The notes beneath the pieces were generated by a model. The model saw only the letters and a program-made list of their open reading frames with translations. It made no database searches and was not told the origin of the DNA. 64,000 nt of DNA, taken from NCBI RefSeq assembly GCF_000003815.2, contig NC_049979.1, forward strand, positions 31,803,013 to 31,867,012. The letters are read 5' to 3'. This stretch comes from Branchiostoma floridae. Taxonomy: Eukaryota; Chordata; Leptocardii; Amphioxiformes; Branchiostomatidae. Positions 11,343 through 23,227 of the stretch are shown piece after piece; the stretch's first letter is position 1, and the number at the start of each line of letters is the position of its first letter. The translations under genes and the position numbers were made by a program.

Positions 11343-12641
11343 ATGATCCCAAGACGTCATAAATATAACATTTATGCTATATCGGTTTGTACCGCTGTGT
11401 TCCTGTGGTTTTATATGACATGGCAACGTGATGATATTTACGGTGTAAATCTGTATGACTCAACTCAAACCCCTGCTTCGGGAGTACCGTCAAGAGATAT
11501 CATGTCAAGATGTGTTGCTAACATAGCAGCTGACCCTTCTGTTGATTCCAAGGCAAAGTTTTATTCCGTCTGGAATGACTCAGTAAATGGCGAACAGTTC
11601 AATGTAGATTTGACGAAGACAGTCGTTTTCTGGACCAAAATGTGGAAAAAACATTTAAACGTGTACATGCCAGGAAAGGAAGGCAAGTTGTGCCCCACGC
11701 TGCCACAGTGTACATTTACGACAAACGCAGAAAATATTCGCACGGCCGATGCTGTTATCTTTGAAAACAGTCAACTTCCACTGACGTACCAGATGTCAGA
11801 AATGCCACAAACACGTTTTCAACACCAATATTGGATCTGGCTCATTTCTGAATGCCCCAATTATCTTAAAATAAATTTGAACTCTTATAGCGCTGTCTTC
11901 AATTGGACTATTACATACAGACCTGACTCCGACGTGTCCGGCGCCTGGGGATCTCAACATTTGGTGTACAAGAGACTCAAGGGTGCTGATCTTGATCCCA
12001 ATACAGACTATTCTTTAGGAAAAACCAAGCTTGCCGTCTGGTTTATCAGTAAATGTTCATCGAGAGCTCATCGTATTCTGTATGCCCAGGAATTACTCAA
12101 GCATATACATGTTGATATTTTTGGTAAATGTGGAAGGATTGTCTGTGACAAACAAGACTTCCAATGCACAGTGAGACATATTAGGCAATATAAGTTCTAC
12201 CTTGCGTTTGAAAACATGAAGTGTAAACAATATATAACGGAAAAATTTTGGCGACATGCTCTTGGTAATAATGTTGTTCCAGTTGTGCTGGGAGCCCCCA
12301 AAAAAGACTACGAATACTTGACTCCTCCAAACTCCTTTATACACGTGGATGACTTTGAATCACCAAAGTCTTTAGCTAATTATCTAAAACTACTTGACAC
12401 GGACACAGAGATGTACAATCAATACTTTAAATGGAAGACTAACCCTCCTAAAACTATCCCGTTGGATGATGGAGTCTGGTGCAACTTATGTAGAAAGCTC
12501 TTGGGGATATGCCCCAATACCAGAAAGATGTATACTAACTTAGATAAATGGTACAGAGGTGAGAACAATGATGAGTGCGAACCAGTTAAAAATGGTACAT
12601 ATCAGGAGGTACATTTTGATACTGATGATTATGACCATTAA
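11343..12641 (+). CDS. Alpha-1,3-fucosyltransferase (GT10), intact
   Basis: A 432-residue type II membrane protein that should transfer fucose from GDP-fucose to GlcNAc-type acceptors in the Golgi. Residues 1-7 form a short basic cytosolic tail, and about 8-27 a single membrane anchor. A stem and the N-terminal acceptor-side domain follow. The C-terminal donor domain carries the GT10 signature FYLAFENMKCKQYITEKFW near residues 284-302, then VVPVVLGAP and SFIHVDDFESP, and ends in a Cys-rich tail typical of the family. N-glycosylation sequons are visible (FNWT, NGT). The length is close to the usual 350-450. The coding region lies in one exon, as in many animal GT10 genes, and is uninterrupted. 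The exact acceptor linkage cannot be read from sequence. Confidence in the family is high. Confidence 0.95.
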   Translation: MIPRRHKYNIYAISVCTAVFLWFYMTWQRDDIYGVNLYDSTQTPASGVPSRDIMSRCVANIAADPSVDSKAKFYSVWNDSVNGEQFNVDLTKTVVFWTKMWKKHLNVYMPGKEGKLCPTLPQCTFTTNAENIRTADAVIFENSQLPLTYQMSEMPQTRFQHQYWIWLISECPNYLKINLNSYSAVFNWTITYRPDSDVSGAWGSQHLVYKRLKGADLDPNTDYSLGKTKLAVWFISKCSSRAHRILYAQELLKHIHVDIFGKCGRIVCDKQDFQCTVRHIRQYKFYLAFENMKCKQYITEKFWRHALGNNVVPVVLGAPKKDYEYLTPPNSFIHVDDFESPKSLANYLKLLDTDTEMYNQYFKWKTNPPKTIPLDDGVWCNLCRKLLGICPNTRKMYTNLDKWYRGENNDECEPVKNGTYQEVHFDTDDYDH

Positions 12642-12915
12642 CGCTTTCACTACAAGGAATCCCCCCCCAAAAAAAAATCACTGGTGTCTACATAAATCAT
12701 CACTAACTACCAACGTTATAATTTCTACACACAGCACAAAATATGTATTTCGACATCATTTCGCAATTACTGTAAAGGTAATTAAGTTCGGAGGGATTTA
12801 ATTTTACGGTGGCGGAAAAAGTACATTTCGCGTTGGTTTTACGTTCGAGGTAACGCAACGCACTGTAGTCCCTTACTGCCATAAAAAAACACCGCGAAAG
12901 TTTCGGCATTTGCAG
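12642..12915. other. 3' flank of the fucosyltransferase
   Basis: Contains a C8/A9 homopolymer junction at about 12661-12678 and no clear AATAAA. Nothing else recognised. Confidence 0.35.
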
Positions 12916-13051
<136 letters not shown>

Positions 13052-13516
13052 ATTCGCACATAATAGCATGGCTTAAAAACAAATGTCTATACAGAGATGA
13101 AGAACATGCGGGGGGTGGGCAGAAGCCTATGTGGCTTTTCTTTGGCCTCCCCCAGAAATAAGTTGCAGAAATAATAATTATACATAATAAAAGTGAACGA
13201 AAAATGCACATAAGTTGAAATCATCATGTGAAATATACTAATGGAATAGAAGTTGTATTACAAATGATCAAATGAAATAATAAATACAAAACAAAATAGA
13301 CAAAACATATACAAGTAACTTGGGATTTGAGAAAAAGGGTAGGATCTCTAATTTTTTAAGAATCATTAGCTGTCAACTACCAAAATCAACCAAAAACTAA
13401 TATGAAAAACAAGGAAACAAGGAAATCAAACAAATCAGGTAAAAGCTTGGGTGTGTGATGCAATCAATCTTAACAAGCTTTTTGAACCTGGGTAATGATA
13501 AGCAGCATTGTTGGAC

Positions 13517-13947
13517 TTAACTTAAATTAATCCAGATGGTGGGGCCTCTAAAATTTATTGTGTGTTGTTTTAGACAAGATTTTGCTTTAACTGGTCTTAA
13601 AAGATTCTGCTGTCTTGTGTAGTGGTGGTGAAAATCTGAATTTGAATTGAAATTAAAAAGACATCTAAATTGCTGTGGTAGGAAAGAACTATTGTGGACA
13701 ATTTTATGTACAAATATGGCAACTTGAAATTTGTTGATATCAAATACCGTCATAACATTTAAGTCATCACAGAGAGATGTTGTGTGTGCTGTGAAGGTGG
13801 CATTGCCCGCAATTCGTACAAAGCGCTTTTGAAGGAGGTAAAGAGGTTTGATGTAGTGTACGTGCTAGCCCATATAATATTGCAGTAAGTTAAGTAAGGG
13901 TAAATCAAACTGTAATACAGAGTCATGAGTATATTTCGTGAAATCAA
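13517..13947 (-). pseudogene. LINE ORF2 C-terminal region, broken
   Basis: Two minus-strand frames carry thumb-like sequence (YYSLIYPYLTYCNIIWAST) and a C-terminal LINE-type tail. They continue the reverse transcriptase at 14087-14898 after a frame change. Confidence 0.65.
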
Positions 13948-14086
13948 GGTTTTTACTTTTCTTATAATGCCTATGTTTTTCGAAATATTATTGCAAACAC
14001 TATTAATTTCGATCTTCCATGAAAGTTTCTCGTCAATTATTTTACTAAGAAGCGGGTATGACTTACTTGTTTGATAGCTTTGCCGT

Positions 14087-14898
14087 TTATATAGATTTTA
14101 GCTTTTTCTCTATCATACCTCTTGTTCCTTCCTGCAAAGATAATGAAATTGTTTTTTTTACGTTCATTGACAATTTATTCGTCTTGAACCATTGATTAAC
14201 TTTATACAATTCATCATTAACAATTGTCATTAATTTTTCAAAATTTATATCGGACATAAATAAGTTGGTATCATCCGCGAATAAGAGGGCAAATAATTTG
14301 GTTGATACACATGCGAGGTCATTAACATAAATAAGAAATAAGAGCGGGCCAAGAATGGACCCTTGTGGAACACCACAAGTGAGGACATTTTGGGAGGAAA
14401 TGTTATTTAGATTGGACACGTATTGTTTTCTGTTAGTCAAATAGTCTGTTATCCAGTGAAGAGCTGAGCCGGTAAATCCATATTTGAATAGTTTCTTAAG
14501 AAGTATGTTGTGATCTACAGTATCAAAGGCTTTTGAAAGATCCAGAAATATTCCTATAGTGTATTCGTTATTTTCTAAAGATGTGGTTATTTTGTCAACT
14601 AGTTGTAAGAGTGCCATGTATGTAGAATGTTTTTTGCGAAATCCATATTGATGAGTATATAATATATCATTATCTTCTAAGTGATTCATTATCCGTTTGT
14701 ATACTATTTTTCCAGAATTTTTGAAAAGGCCGGTAAGATTGATATTGGGCGATAGTTGGTGAAAACACAAGGATCCCCAGCTTTGTACAGTGGTAAAACC
14801 TTTGCTAATTTGAGGTCTGTTGGTGCTATTCCATTTCCTAATGAAATTTGAAAAATATGGGTTATTGGCTCTAAAATTTCAGGAACAATTTGTTTCAA
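14087..14898 (-). pseudogene. LINE ORF2 reverse transcriptase
   Basis: RNA-directed DNA polymerase palm and fingers. Visible motifs are FLDLSKAFDTVDH (motif A), CGVPQGSILGPLLFLIYVND (motif B) and LLFADDTNLF (motif C, with the catalytic FADD). A frame change near 14735 separates the start (NYRPISILPAFSKILEK) from the rest. It would reverse-transcribe the element's own RNA at the target nick, but this copy is broken. Confidence 0.9.
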
Positions 14899-15621
14899 GA
14901 GCGCGGCACTATTTCGTCTTGACCAGGGGCTTCATTTTTTAGATCCATAATAATCTCGTTAATTTCTGTTGAAGTAGGTTCTTCGAAAGAGCTAATAGAT
15001 GGATAAGAATTTTGAATGTATTGTAAAGGAGAAATGCCTGTTTCATCTATGTCATTTGCTAAATTGGGGCCGATGTTAACAAAGAAATCATTAAATTTTT
15101 CAACTATGTCTTTTGGATCAGATACCTCAAGTTCCCCGTCAATAAATCTACTCCGAAGAGCATTAGTGGCTTTTTTTCTATTTAGAATTTCATTAATTAG
15201 TTTCCATGTTTTACGTATGGTCATGGAAGCAGCAGAAAATTGTTCATGGTAATATTTTCTTTTGTAGTTACGAATCAGACTGCTGTATTTGTTTCTGTAC
15301 GATTTGTACGTATGTAAATTCATTGGTGTTGGGTTCTTAAGATATTTTTTATAAAGTCTATTTTTCGTTTTGGAGGACTTGTGGAGACCTGTTGTGAACC
15401 AAGGTTTGTCGATGCTTATATTTTTCTTCGCTGTAATTGTCGAGAGTGGGAAGCATGTATCAAAATGAGATTTAAGGATTTGCTGGAAATTATCATAAGC
15501 AGTATTTGCATTTGTACTATCATATACAACATCCCATGTTTCTTCTGCCAGAAAATGTTTAAATCTGTCAATATTTCTCCTGTTGAATTTTCTGTGTTTG
15601 CGTTTTCCACACTCATCATTC
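14895..15621 (-). pseudogene. LINE ORF2 linker between endonuclease and RT
   Basis: Continues the endonuclease frame exactly once the MITE at 15622-16572 and one TTAA are discounted. Contains the conserved KPWFTTGLHKSSKTKNRLY segment typical of this LINE group. Frame lost at the 3' end near 14895. Confidence 0.8.
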
Positions 15622-16572
15622 TTAACCCTCATCCGACCGTATGGGGTCATTTTTGACCCCAGGCGTATATTTTGATCTGCCATAGCAACATTTTTCATCA
15701 GAGAAAAAATTCCTTCCATGAATTTGTTTGTATACATGTCTTACAACATCTACCAATTTTTCGCCGAATTTTGCCCATTATTGTATAAGCTATACCTGAA
15801 AGTTTGTGTCTTGTTCGGTGGGGTCAAAAATGACCCCAGCCAATTATGAATCATTAATTACATAAATATCAAGATATTTCAATAAAATAACAGGCATTCC
15901 TTATTACTGCTATTGCAGCAACAGGTTATAGTTGCTTAGATGAGTATACACCGAATATTTTGAAAGAAATTTAGTATTTTAAGTGTAAAACACAGTTTTT
16001 CGACATTCTGCATGATTTATGATAATACGCATTTATTACCTATGCTAATGAAAGTGAAAATGTTTTTAATTAATTAAAAAAACAATATATGGACAGAATG
16101 TGCAGAAGGAACCTACAAGAAAGATCTTTGCGGGAAAATAGACAAGAGTTATTGTATGTATGTGTTTAGATGGCGGAATATGGTGCATAATTAAGTAATA
16201 AATTCGTTACTTTTCACAAATATTGTATTTTTTCTTGTTAAATAACATTATTATGCTATCAGCATTATTGCATCATCACAATTATTGTTAAGAAATTGAT
16301 AAAACAAAACATTGTTTAAGTAAGTTTAGTATGGTAGATTTTCAGAGCAAATTTGGGTTTTCCTCATTTTCTGCATAAATTATGATAATGAGTAATAACT
16401 ACTGACACCAAAACTTGTCAAAATATTTTTCATAGGTTAGTGAAACAGTAAATACATAGAAATGACAAAATAAGCCAGCAGAAATATGTCTATGAGCAAA
16501 ACAAAATGGGGTCAAAAATGACCCCATACGGTCAGATTCGTCGTAAAAATGTAACGGTCGGATGAGGGTTAA
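15622..16572. mobile_element. TTAA-flanked MITE inside LINE ORF2
   Basis: TTAA target duplication at 15622-15625 and 16569-16572. The perfect 14-base inverted terminal repeats are CCCTCATCCGACCG. A GGGGTC..GACCCC palindrome lies inside each end (15643-15660 and 16508-16525). The interior is AT-rich and non-coding. TTAA targeting and CCC-starting ends are typical of piggyBac-type transposons, so this is probably a non-autonomous piggyBac derivative. It interrupts an ORF that is otherwise continuous across the site. Confidence 0.92.
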
Positions 16573-17455
16573 CTTGATTACAAGTATGTTTTATAATGTG
16601 GAATATAGGTAGATGATCAGATATATCTGTAACAAGTAGACCTGATGTACATTGATTCGTTAAAGAGTTTGTTAATATGTTATCTATCAAAGTTGCTGAT
16701 GAGTTTGTTATTCTTGACGGTTTGGTGATGGTTGGGTAATAACTACATGAATACAAAGCATTTAAGAACTCTACAGTTAATGAGTGACTTTCATTTTTTA
16801 AAAGATCAAGATTGAAATCACCGGTCAAGTAACAGTTTTTACCTTCCTTTTCGATAGCATCTAAGGTCAGGGTAACGTGACTGATAAATGTCTTTATATC
16901 CGAATTTGGAGGTCGATATATGCAGCCTACTATAAGACCTTTATCCATTGTTGAGGGAGATGCAGGGATTTCTATAAAAACTGATTCAAACTGTCCGTCT
17001 TCCTCTTGAGAGACAAGATCTTTACGTTCTATAAATTGTAATTCGGAGTGTAATAAAATAGACACTCCCCCGCCCATTCTAGAAGATCTACAACTGTGTA
17101 CAGGAACGTAATTTGGTATATCATACAAATGTGAAGTAGACTCTTGTAGCCATGTCTCAGTGAGACCAATGATTGAAAATTCATGTTGAAGAGTGGAAAG
17201 GTAATGTATGAAGTTGTTATAGTTACGTGGAAGGCTTCTAATATTAAGATGTAACAGTGAAAACGTTGAAGACGCATAAGACAAGTCTGTACACAATGTT
17301 TTAAAAGAGTCATCAGTGTAATATTGGCATGAATTGTTCTTAGTATTGTTGAAGAAATTTATGTCAGGGTCCCAACCATCTGTGTGTTTTGAATCAGTTT
17401 CATTATCTTCGTTCAACGAAAAAGGGTTAAACAATAGGTAATCAGTTTCAAGCAT
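16573..17455 (-). pseudogene. LINE ORF2 apurinic-type endonuclease domain
   Basis: About 295 residues with endonuclease/exonuclease/phosphatase motifs: LLHLNIRSL near the start, IIGLTETWL, MGGGVSILLH, GCIYRPP, YLTGDFNLDLL and the terminal SDHLPI. All the expected catalytic Asn/Glu/Asp/His positions look present. It would nick the target DNA to prime reverse transcription. Confidence 0.9.
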
Positions 17456-17605
17456 TTCTAGACATGAAGATTGCTTTCCTTGTTTTCCTGTTGTCTGAGT
17501 TCCTTGCTTTTCTATATCAAAATATGACTAGACATAGACGTATATAACCTTCATATTTCAGAATAATAAGTACACAATCAACAAAATCATGAAGCTACTA
17601 AATTG

Positions 17606-17857
17606 TTAGGGTTTGGTTTTTTTCCGGATGACCAGTTTGTCATAGCTCAGAACAGCATACTCTCCGCGACTTCTAGCAGCTTTCAACTCCGGCAGAAGTT
17701 CTGCTCGTCGTTTCCTTACAGCTTCGGAAAAGTCTTCATTGATGTAGATTGGTGTGTTCTTGAGGTGAGATCTTGCCCGGTTTAGGATGAGTTCTTTGTC
17801 TTTGTACCGAAGAAGTCTGACAACAACTTGTCTTGGCCGTGGGTTATCCTTGTTCAC
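17606..17857 (-). pseudogene. LINE ORF1 C-terminal fragment
   Basis: 83 residues starting NPRPRQVVVRLLRYKDKE and containing PIYINEDFSEAVRKRR, the pattern of the L1-ORF1-like (transposase 22) C-terminal RNA-binding domain. The N-terminal part is absent, so the element is 5'-truncated near 17857. Confidence 0.75.
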
Positions 17858-18250
17858 ATTTATTTAAGGGTCTATTGTCAAGCGAGATTGTCAAGCGAGT
17901 GTTGTTCACAGCCAACTTAACGTGGCTTGACTTTCAATATTTGTAGGAGAGGTCATTGCACCTCAATCTACGTAATAATCAATTGGCAGGGAGTTAATAG
18001 CTCAAATGCTCAAACCGCAAGCGTCATTCAAATAGCAAATATGTATGACTCTCAACTGCAGAATGTACACACTTTTCCTTTGTGACCGATAGTATGTTAT
18101 GGCAGCAAACGGCCAGAAAGACTTGGCATATAAACTATCCTCTGAGGGCTGATCGCTGCATTTTACCGCGTTTTTTTTTTTTCAAAATATAATTGACAAA
18201 TCATTGGCAATCCAAACAAGTGCTTTAAAAAAGCTGACGTTTGCTCTTTA
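17858..18250. other. Unannotated spacer
   Basis: No coding or repeat structure recognised. A T run lies near 18171. Confidence 0.35.
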
Positions 18251-18545
18251 TATTGTTTTTGACATGTCTAAGCCCCCCCCCCCCCCTCGTGGCAAATTTG
18301 GTACAAAATGGCACCAATCGCGAAAATGACGAACATTTAAAAGCAGAAAACAGGCTTATTTTTCATACACAAACACGAAACGCTTGGTTATTTTATTAAG
18401 TTCACTAGTACTCAACTTGTACGTTCGGAGTCGTCTAAAACTCTTTTAAATCTAGGGGAAATAATGTCCCCTCCCCTTCCCTTCGGTTGACAGACCGCCA
18501 CGGTTTCATAAAAAAACAGACCAAAACTCGGTCTGAATAGGGTTA
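18251..18545 (+). mobile_element. TTAA MITE family A, right-end fragment
   Basis: Ends 'ggtctgaatagggttaa', the family-A terminus with TTAA at 18542-18545. A C15 tract lies at about 18273-18287. The left end is not clear. Confidence 0.6.
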
Positions 18546-18954
18546 ACTGACTGAGCACGCAGTCTATATGCATACTTTTTAATTAGAAAACATAGTACGC
18601 AGTAGATCTGTAATGTTACAACAATAATCTCGAATTAGCACTGTCGCTTAATGATTCCCATCGAATACACAGACATAGCGCCAAAATAGAGTGATACGAA
18701 AAAAAACTCACTGTGTTTGTGTGTGTTACAAGAAGCAAAATCTTATGTAAAGCAACATTTTAATTACAAAAGTACGACCATATAAATAAATAATAGGAGA
18801 ACATTCTGAAAAAAAAAGAAAGCCAAAAAAAAGCACCACGTCGGGTTAGAGCTAGAGTCAAAAAGTTGGAATTCGACCCCCCTTCATATTTTCTTAACGG
18901 CTTACTGTACGATCACCAAATTTGGAGGGGTTATAAGGCTGCAATCTCAGCCCC

Positions 18955-19848
18955 ACCCTGTTTATAAATGACCTTGTTAAAGAACTAGATAATCCTGACT
19001 GTGCACCTCCAACATTACACAATTTGTCTGCTCATGTTTACTTTACGCTGATGACGTGGTAATATTCTCAGAGACTGAAAAGGAACTACAAGGTGCTCTG
19101 GACAAACTTAACATGTTCTGCACAAATTGGAAATTACAGGTTAATCTGAAAAAAACAAAAGTTATAATTTTCAACAAAACAGGACGCCTGTTCAAGGCCG
19201 TCAGCTTTTTCTTTGGCCAGGAGATCATCGAAATCACAAGTTCTTATTGTTATTTAGGTTTGACACTGTCTTCGTCAGGCACTTTTACTACCGCCAAGAA
19301 GCAATTGTCCCAAAAAGCACGGAAAGCTCTTTTTAGTCTCAAGCCATTATTCCGTTCATCTCTGTCTCCGAAGGCCTTGTATAAGAATTTATGATGCATG
19401 TATCAAGTCCATTATGTTATACGGTTGTGAGATTAGGGGCAAGGATTATCTGAATGATAACTGTCCCATTGAAATAATCCAGAATAGATTCTGTAAAAAA
19501 TATTCTTGGAGTACAAAGAAGTTATAGTAACTCGGCGTGTAGAGCGGAGCTTGGTATATACCCAGTTGATCTAGATATTTCAGTCCGTATAGTCAAATAT
19601 TGGCTTCGACTCAGACAATTAAATATGTCTTCACATCCGTTACAAGTAGATGCACTTCAGTCACAACAATATTTACCAGAGAACAGCCGCAGGAAAAACT
19701 GGATACATCATGTAAAGGAAGTACTTGATAACAGCGGCTATTCATACATCTGGAATACCGACATCATAGACAGCAGTTATTCATCTACATTGTTAAGGAG
19801 AATGTTGAATGACATGTATACTCAAACTTTCTTTTACAAGTTATCTGT
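18955..19848 (+). mobile_element. CR1/L2-like LINE, 5'-truncated, part 1
   Basis: The reverse transcriptase begins just before motif C (YADDVVIFSET, about 19042) and continues through WKLQVNLKKTKVIIF and SYCYLGLTLSSSGTF to a C-terminal region. Frame changes near 19040 and 19390. It is interrupted after 19848 by a 4.39-kb DNA transposon and resumes at 24244. The same LINE type appears on the minus strand at 60596-62050. Confidence 0.85.
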
Positions 19849-20239
19849 CACCCCCACCTAACTCCTTCTGCTTTCCCCCCTACCCGTTCATCTTTTCCCT
19901 CGGACTTCCCCTAGCCTATTCTCAATGAAACATTCTGGGCCACCTTTCTGCCAAGTGGCGTTTCACAACTCCTTCCCAGTCTGAACTGAAAAGCCACCTT
20001 GCCGTCAGCAGCGCGTCGTTTGTGGCGCTCCACTACTGCATATACTTCCTGGAGGCTGGGTGGTGGACCGCTTGAGGGTGGCGCGCTGTGCTATGGCGGG
20101 CGACTCGCTATCATCAAACGGGTCGTTCTGTTAAAAGAGGGACACACTGGTCCAGGCAGGCTGGAAACATCGCGGGTAAAAGTCCCCGTGTCCTTCCGAG
20201 TGGCGGGGCCGCGCCCGTGCATTTTGGCACTGCGTCGAC

Positions 20240-20600
20240 CAGACCAACATAGTGGGGCCAAACTCATTTTTTTTTTTTTTTTAAATTTCAGCTTTGAACA
20301 TTTCGGTAAGTAAAGACAGGCTAGGGTACATATTATATTTACCCCTTTATTTTTTTTCACAAACTCACTATGTGTCCATTTTAACACTGTGACGTTAGTA
20401 CCTTAGTGATCCTTAGTACCAAGTGACAACCAAAGAATATGATTCTGCACTCTCTTTGAACCTCATTTTCAAACTACATTGATCAGACTACCATCACTTC
20501 ACCATTGCATTTACAAGAAACTAGGTATATTTTTCCCCACCCATGCACTGATGAAGGCTCGACTACGGTTGTACTTGCCACACCAGTTCTGTAGAAAAGA
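20240..20600. other. Transposon interior / LINE 5' region
   Basis: Contains a T15 run at about 20268 and no recognised coding sequence. The junction between the transposon body and the nested LINE lies somewhere here. Confidence 0.35.
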
Positions 20601-20608
20601 GGCGTGTA

Positions 20609-21115
20609 ATGCTCAGTTCGAGTAAATCCATGTTGGCACAAAGCGGGATCAGAGTGCTTGTGAGGAAGGGAGTTATTGCTCCACAAGCACTTGCAAAGCA
20701 TCTACCTCTTGAAGCATCGTGCATTGAAGGCTACAGTCAGATTCGTAAAGACCGTACTGACAGGAAAGGGGGTGGAGTTGCGATTTACATAAAAAACGAT
20801 ATTGCAAGCAGGCCTTTGGACTTGGTTGTACCTGGGGAACTGGAATGCGCATGGGTACACCTTCGGCCAAAACGGCTTCCGAGGGAGGTCTCGTCCCTGG
20901 CCCTTTGTGCTGTGTACAACCCCCCAGCCTCACCCCACGAAGGTGTGTTGCTAGAACACCTGTCGGAGTCCATCGACATGCTGCGCAACTCTCACCCAGA
21001 TATAGGGCTAGTCATACTTGGAGATCTAAACCGCCTAGACATCTCTGATCTTTGCTGTTTCAGTTCGCTTCAACAGATCGTTGAAGCCCCAACTCGTGGC
21101 GAAGATACTGACTAA
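20609..21115 (+). pseudogene. Nested LINE endonuclease domain, 5' part missing
   Basis: Contains GGGVAIYIKND, CAVYNPPASPHEG and VILGDLNRLDI, the middle motifs of LINE apurinic-type endonucleases. The N-terminal motifs are missing or degraded, and the terminal SDHACVI segment is in another frame (about 21160). Confidence 0.75.
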
Positions 21116-21184
21116 TGTGAGTAACTTCTATGAATCTCCCGTCACAGCTCTCCCGTTGGTCGCAGTGACCACGCCTGTGTCATC

Positions 21185-23227
21185 ATGCCAGGGAAACACA
21201 GACAGACATCTAACACTGTCCGCAAGAAGGTAGTCCGTCCGATGCGTGACTCGGATTCCAGGGCGTTTGGATCTTGGATCACCACTCACTCTTGGGATGA
21301 GGTTCTGCTAGCCACCTCTGCCGAGTCCAAGTGCGATGCCTTCTACAGTACTTTGAAGTGTGCGGTGGATAAGTACTTCCCGACTAAAGTGGTGCGCCTC
21401 CACTGCAGAGACAAACCATGGGTCACTCCCTGCATCAAAGCCCTAATCGCGAAACGCCAGAAGGCTTTCCACAAGGGTGACACAAGTGCCTGGAAACGGT
21501 ATCGGAACAGGTTTATACGGGAAATCTCCACTGCTAAACGAAACCACTACCGGGACAAGGTTGAACACCTCAAGACTTCAGATCCCAAGGAATGGTACCG
21601 CAACATTAAAGACATGACCGGCATACGTCGTGACCAAGGCAACCAAATCCTGGGCGTTAACAACACTAACCCGAAAGAAGCGGCTAATGCCATAAACACG
21701 CACTTGGCAGCAGCCTCCCAGCAATTCCCGCCGCTGTCGCTAGATGAACTGCCGTCCTTCCTGCCTGCGTGTACCCCTCCCCCGGTGGTCACAGTGTGGG
21801 ATATGTACCACCAACTCCGTAAGGTGAAGGTAGGAAAGGCTTCCGGCGTTGATAACATCTCTTCCAGACTAGTGCGAGAATTTGCGTTCGAGTTGAGCTC
21901 GCCTATGACCGACATCTTCAACACCTCTCTTGCTGAAGGATCGGTGCCTTCTATATGGAAGAAAGCCAACGTTGTTCCTGTTCCGAAAGAGAACCCACCA
22001 CGCCTTGACAAATTACGGCCGATCTCATTAACTTCCATCTTTGCTAAGATATGTGAAGGGTTTGTGACCAGGTGGTGTTTACAGGACATTCTACCTAACA
22101 TTGACAACCGGCAGTTCGGCTCACTTAGGGGAAAGTCCACGACACATTGCCTTACTAGCCTTGTTCACAGCCTTGCTTGTGCTACTGACAAACCCGGACA
22201 TGTTAGTACGTTGGTACTTACGGACTTCACGCGTGCTTTTGACCAAGGACATCACCTGACGGCAATGAACAAACTCCTCGAACTTGGTGTCCGCCGGTCC
22301 ATCCTTCCCTGGGTTTGCAACTTCCTCTCGCTCCGACAGCAACGTGTCACATACAAAGGAACACTTTCAGAGTGGGAAACGCTCACCTGTGGAGTACCCC
22401 AGGGCACAAAGCTTGGTCCCCTGGTCTTCCTTGCCCTCATAAACGATGCAGCCCCCCAAGATGATACTTCAGCAGAGGCCTGGAAATATGTGGACGATAT
22501 GTCTCTTGCAGAGGCCAGACTAGCGTCACACCCGTCGAAAGTACAAACCGACCTAGACAACCTAGTCAGCTGGACTGACAAAAACTATATGCAGCTCAAC
22601 CCAACTAAATGCATGGTGTTGTTCATATGCTTCTTGCGAAAAACACCCGAAATTCCCAGACTGTTTGTTGGTGCGTCTGAACTTGAAGTTGTGCACAAGG
22701 CCAAGGTCCTTGGTGTAATATTACAAGCAAACTTGAAGTGGACTGCACATGTGGTAATGATAGTGGGCAAAGCTAACCGTCGTCTATACATGATTAGGTG
22801 TTTAAAGAAACACGGTTTGAGCACTAGCGACTTAGTACTTGTGTACATAGGGTTTGTCCGCCCCACCCTGGAATACGCCTGCCAGGTTTGGCACCCTGGG
22901 CTTACAGTAGAACAGTCACGTATGATAGAGCGTGTCCAGGTCAGAGCTTGTAAGACCATTCTTGGTCGCTCATACAGTTCCTACAGTTCAGCGCTACAGA
23001 CGTGTGATCTAGAACCTCTGCATGTAAGACGTAAAGTTTTCTGTCTGAAGTTTGCCAGATCACTTGTTGATTCTGAGTTTTTCAGTGACTGGCTACCACC
23101 ACGCCGCTCTGAGCCACATGGTCGGGTCCTCAGGAATGCTGACAACCTTAGCCAGTTTAACTGCCGAACATCACGGTTTAGGAACACCACACTACCATAT
23201 TGCGTCGATCTGCTAAACTCACATTAG
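21185..23227 (+). CDS. Nested LINE reverse transcriptase, 680 codons
   Basis: An uninterrupted frame covering the linker (DKPWVTPCIKALIAKRQKAF), the RT fingers (KANVVPVPKE, LRPISLTS), motif A (LVLTDFTRAFDQGHH), motif B (CGVPQGTKLGPLVF), motif C (KYVDDMSLAE), the thumb and a C-terminal tail (LEYACQVWHPGLT, RTSRFRNTTLPY). Motif C is YVDD instead of the more usual F/YADD of this group. The true protein would start upstream in the endonuclease; the ATG at 21185 is only the first in this frame. Confidence 0.88.
   Translation: MPGKHRQTSNTVRKKVVRPMRDSDSRAFGSWITTHSWDEVLLATSAESKCDAFYSTLKCAVDKYFPTKVVRLHCRDKPWVTPCIKALIAKRQKAFHKGDTSAWKRYRNRFIREISTAKRNHYRDKVEHLKTSDPKEWYRNIKDMTGIRRDQGNQILGVNNTNPKEAANAINTHLAAASQQFPPLSLDELPSFLPACTPPPVVTVWDMYHQLRKVKVGKASGVDNISSRLVREFAFELSSPMTDIFNTSLAEGSVPSIWKKANVVPVPKENPPRLDKLRPISLTSIFAKICEGFVTRWCLQDILPNIDNRQFGSLRGKSTTHCLTSLVHSLACATDKPGHVSTLVLTDFTRAFDQGHHLTAMNKLLELGVRRSILPWVCNFLSLRQQRVTYKGTLSEWETLTCGVPQGTKLGPLVFLALINDAAPQDDTSAEAWKYVDDMSLAEARLASHPSKVQTDLDNLVSWTDKNYMQLNPTKCMVLFICFLRKTPEIPRLFVGASELEVVHKAKVLGVILQANLKWTAHVVMIVGKANRRLYMIRCLKKHGLSTSDLVLVYIGFVRPTLEYACQVWHPGLTVEQSRMIERVQVRACKTILGRSYSSYSSALQTCDLEPLHVRRKVFCLKFARSLVDSEFFSDWLPPRRSEPHGRVLRNADNLSQFNCRTSRFRNTTLPYCVDLLNSH

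Noticed and set aside
15016-15656. Plus-strand ORFs of 78-91 codons
   Set aside because: Antisense shadows of the LINE ORF2 linker on the minus strand.
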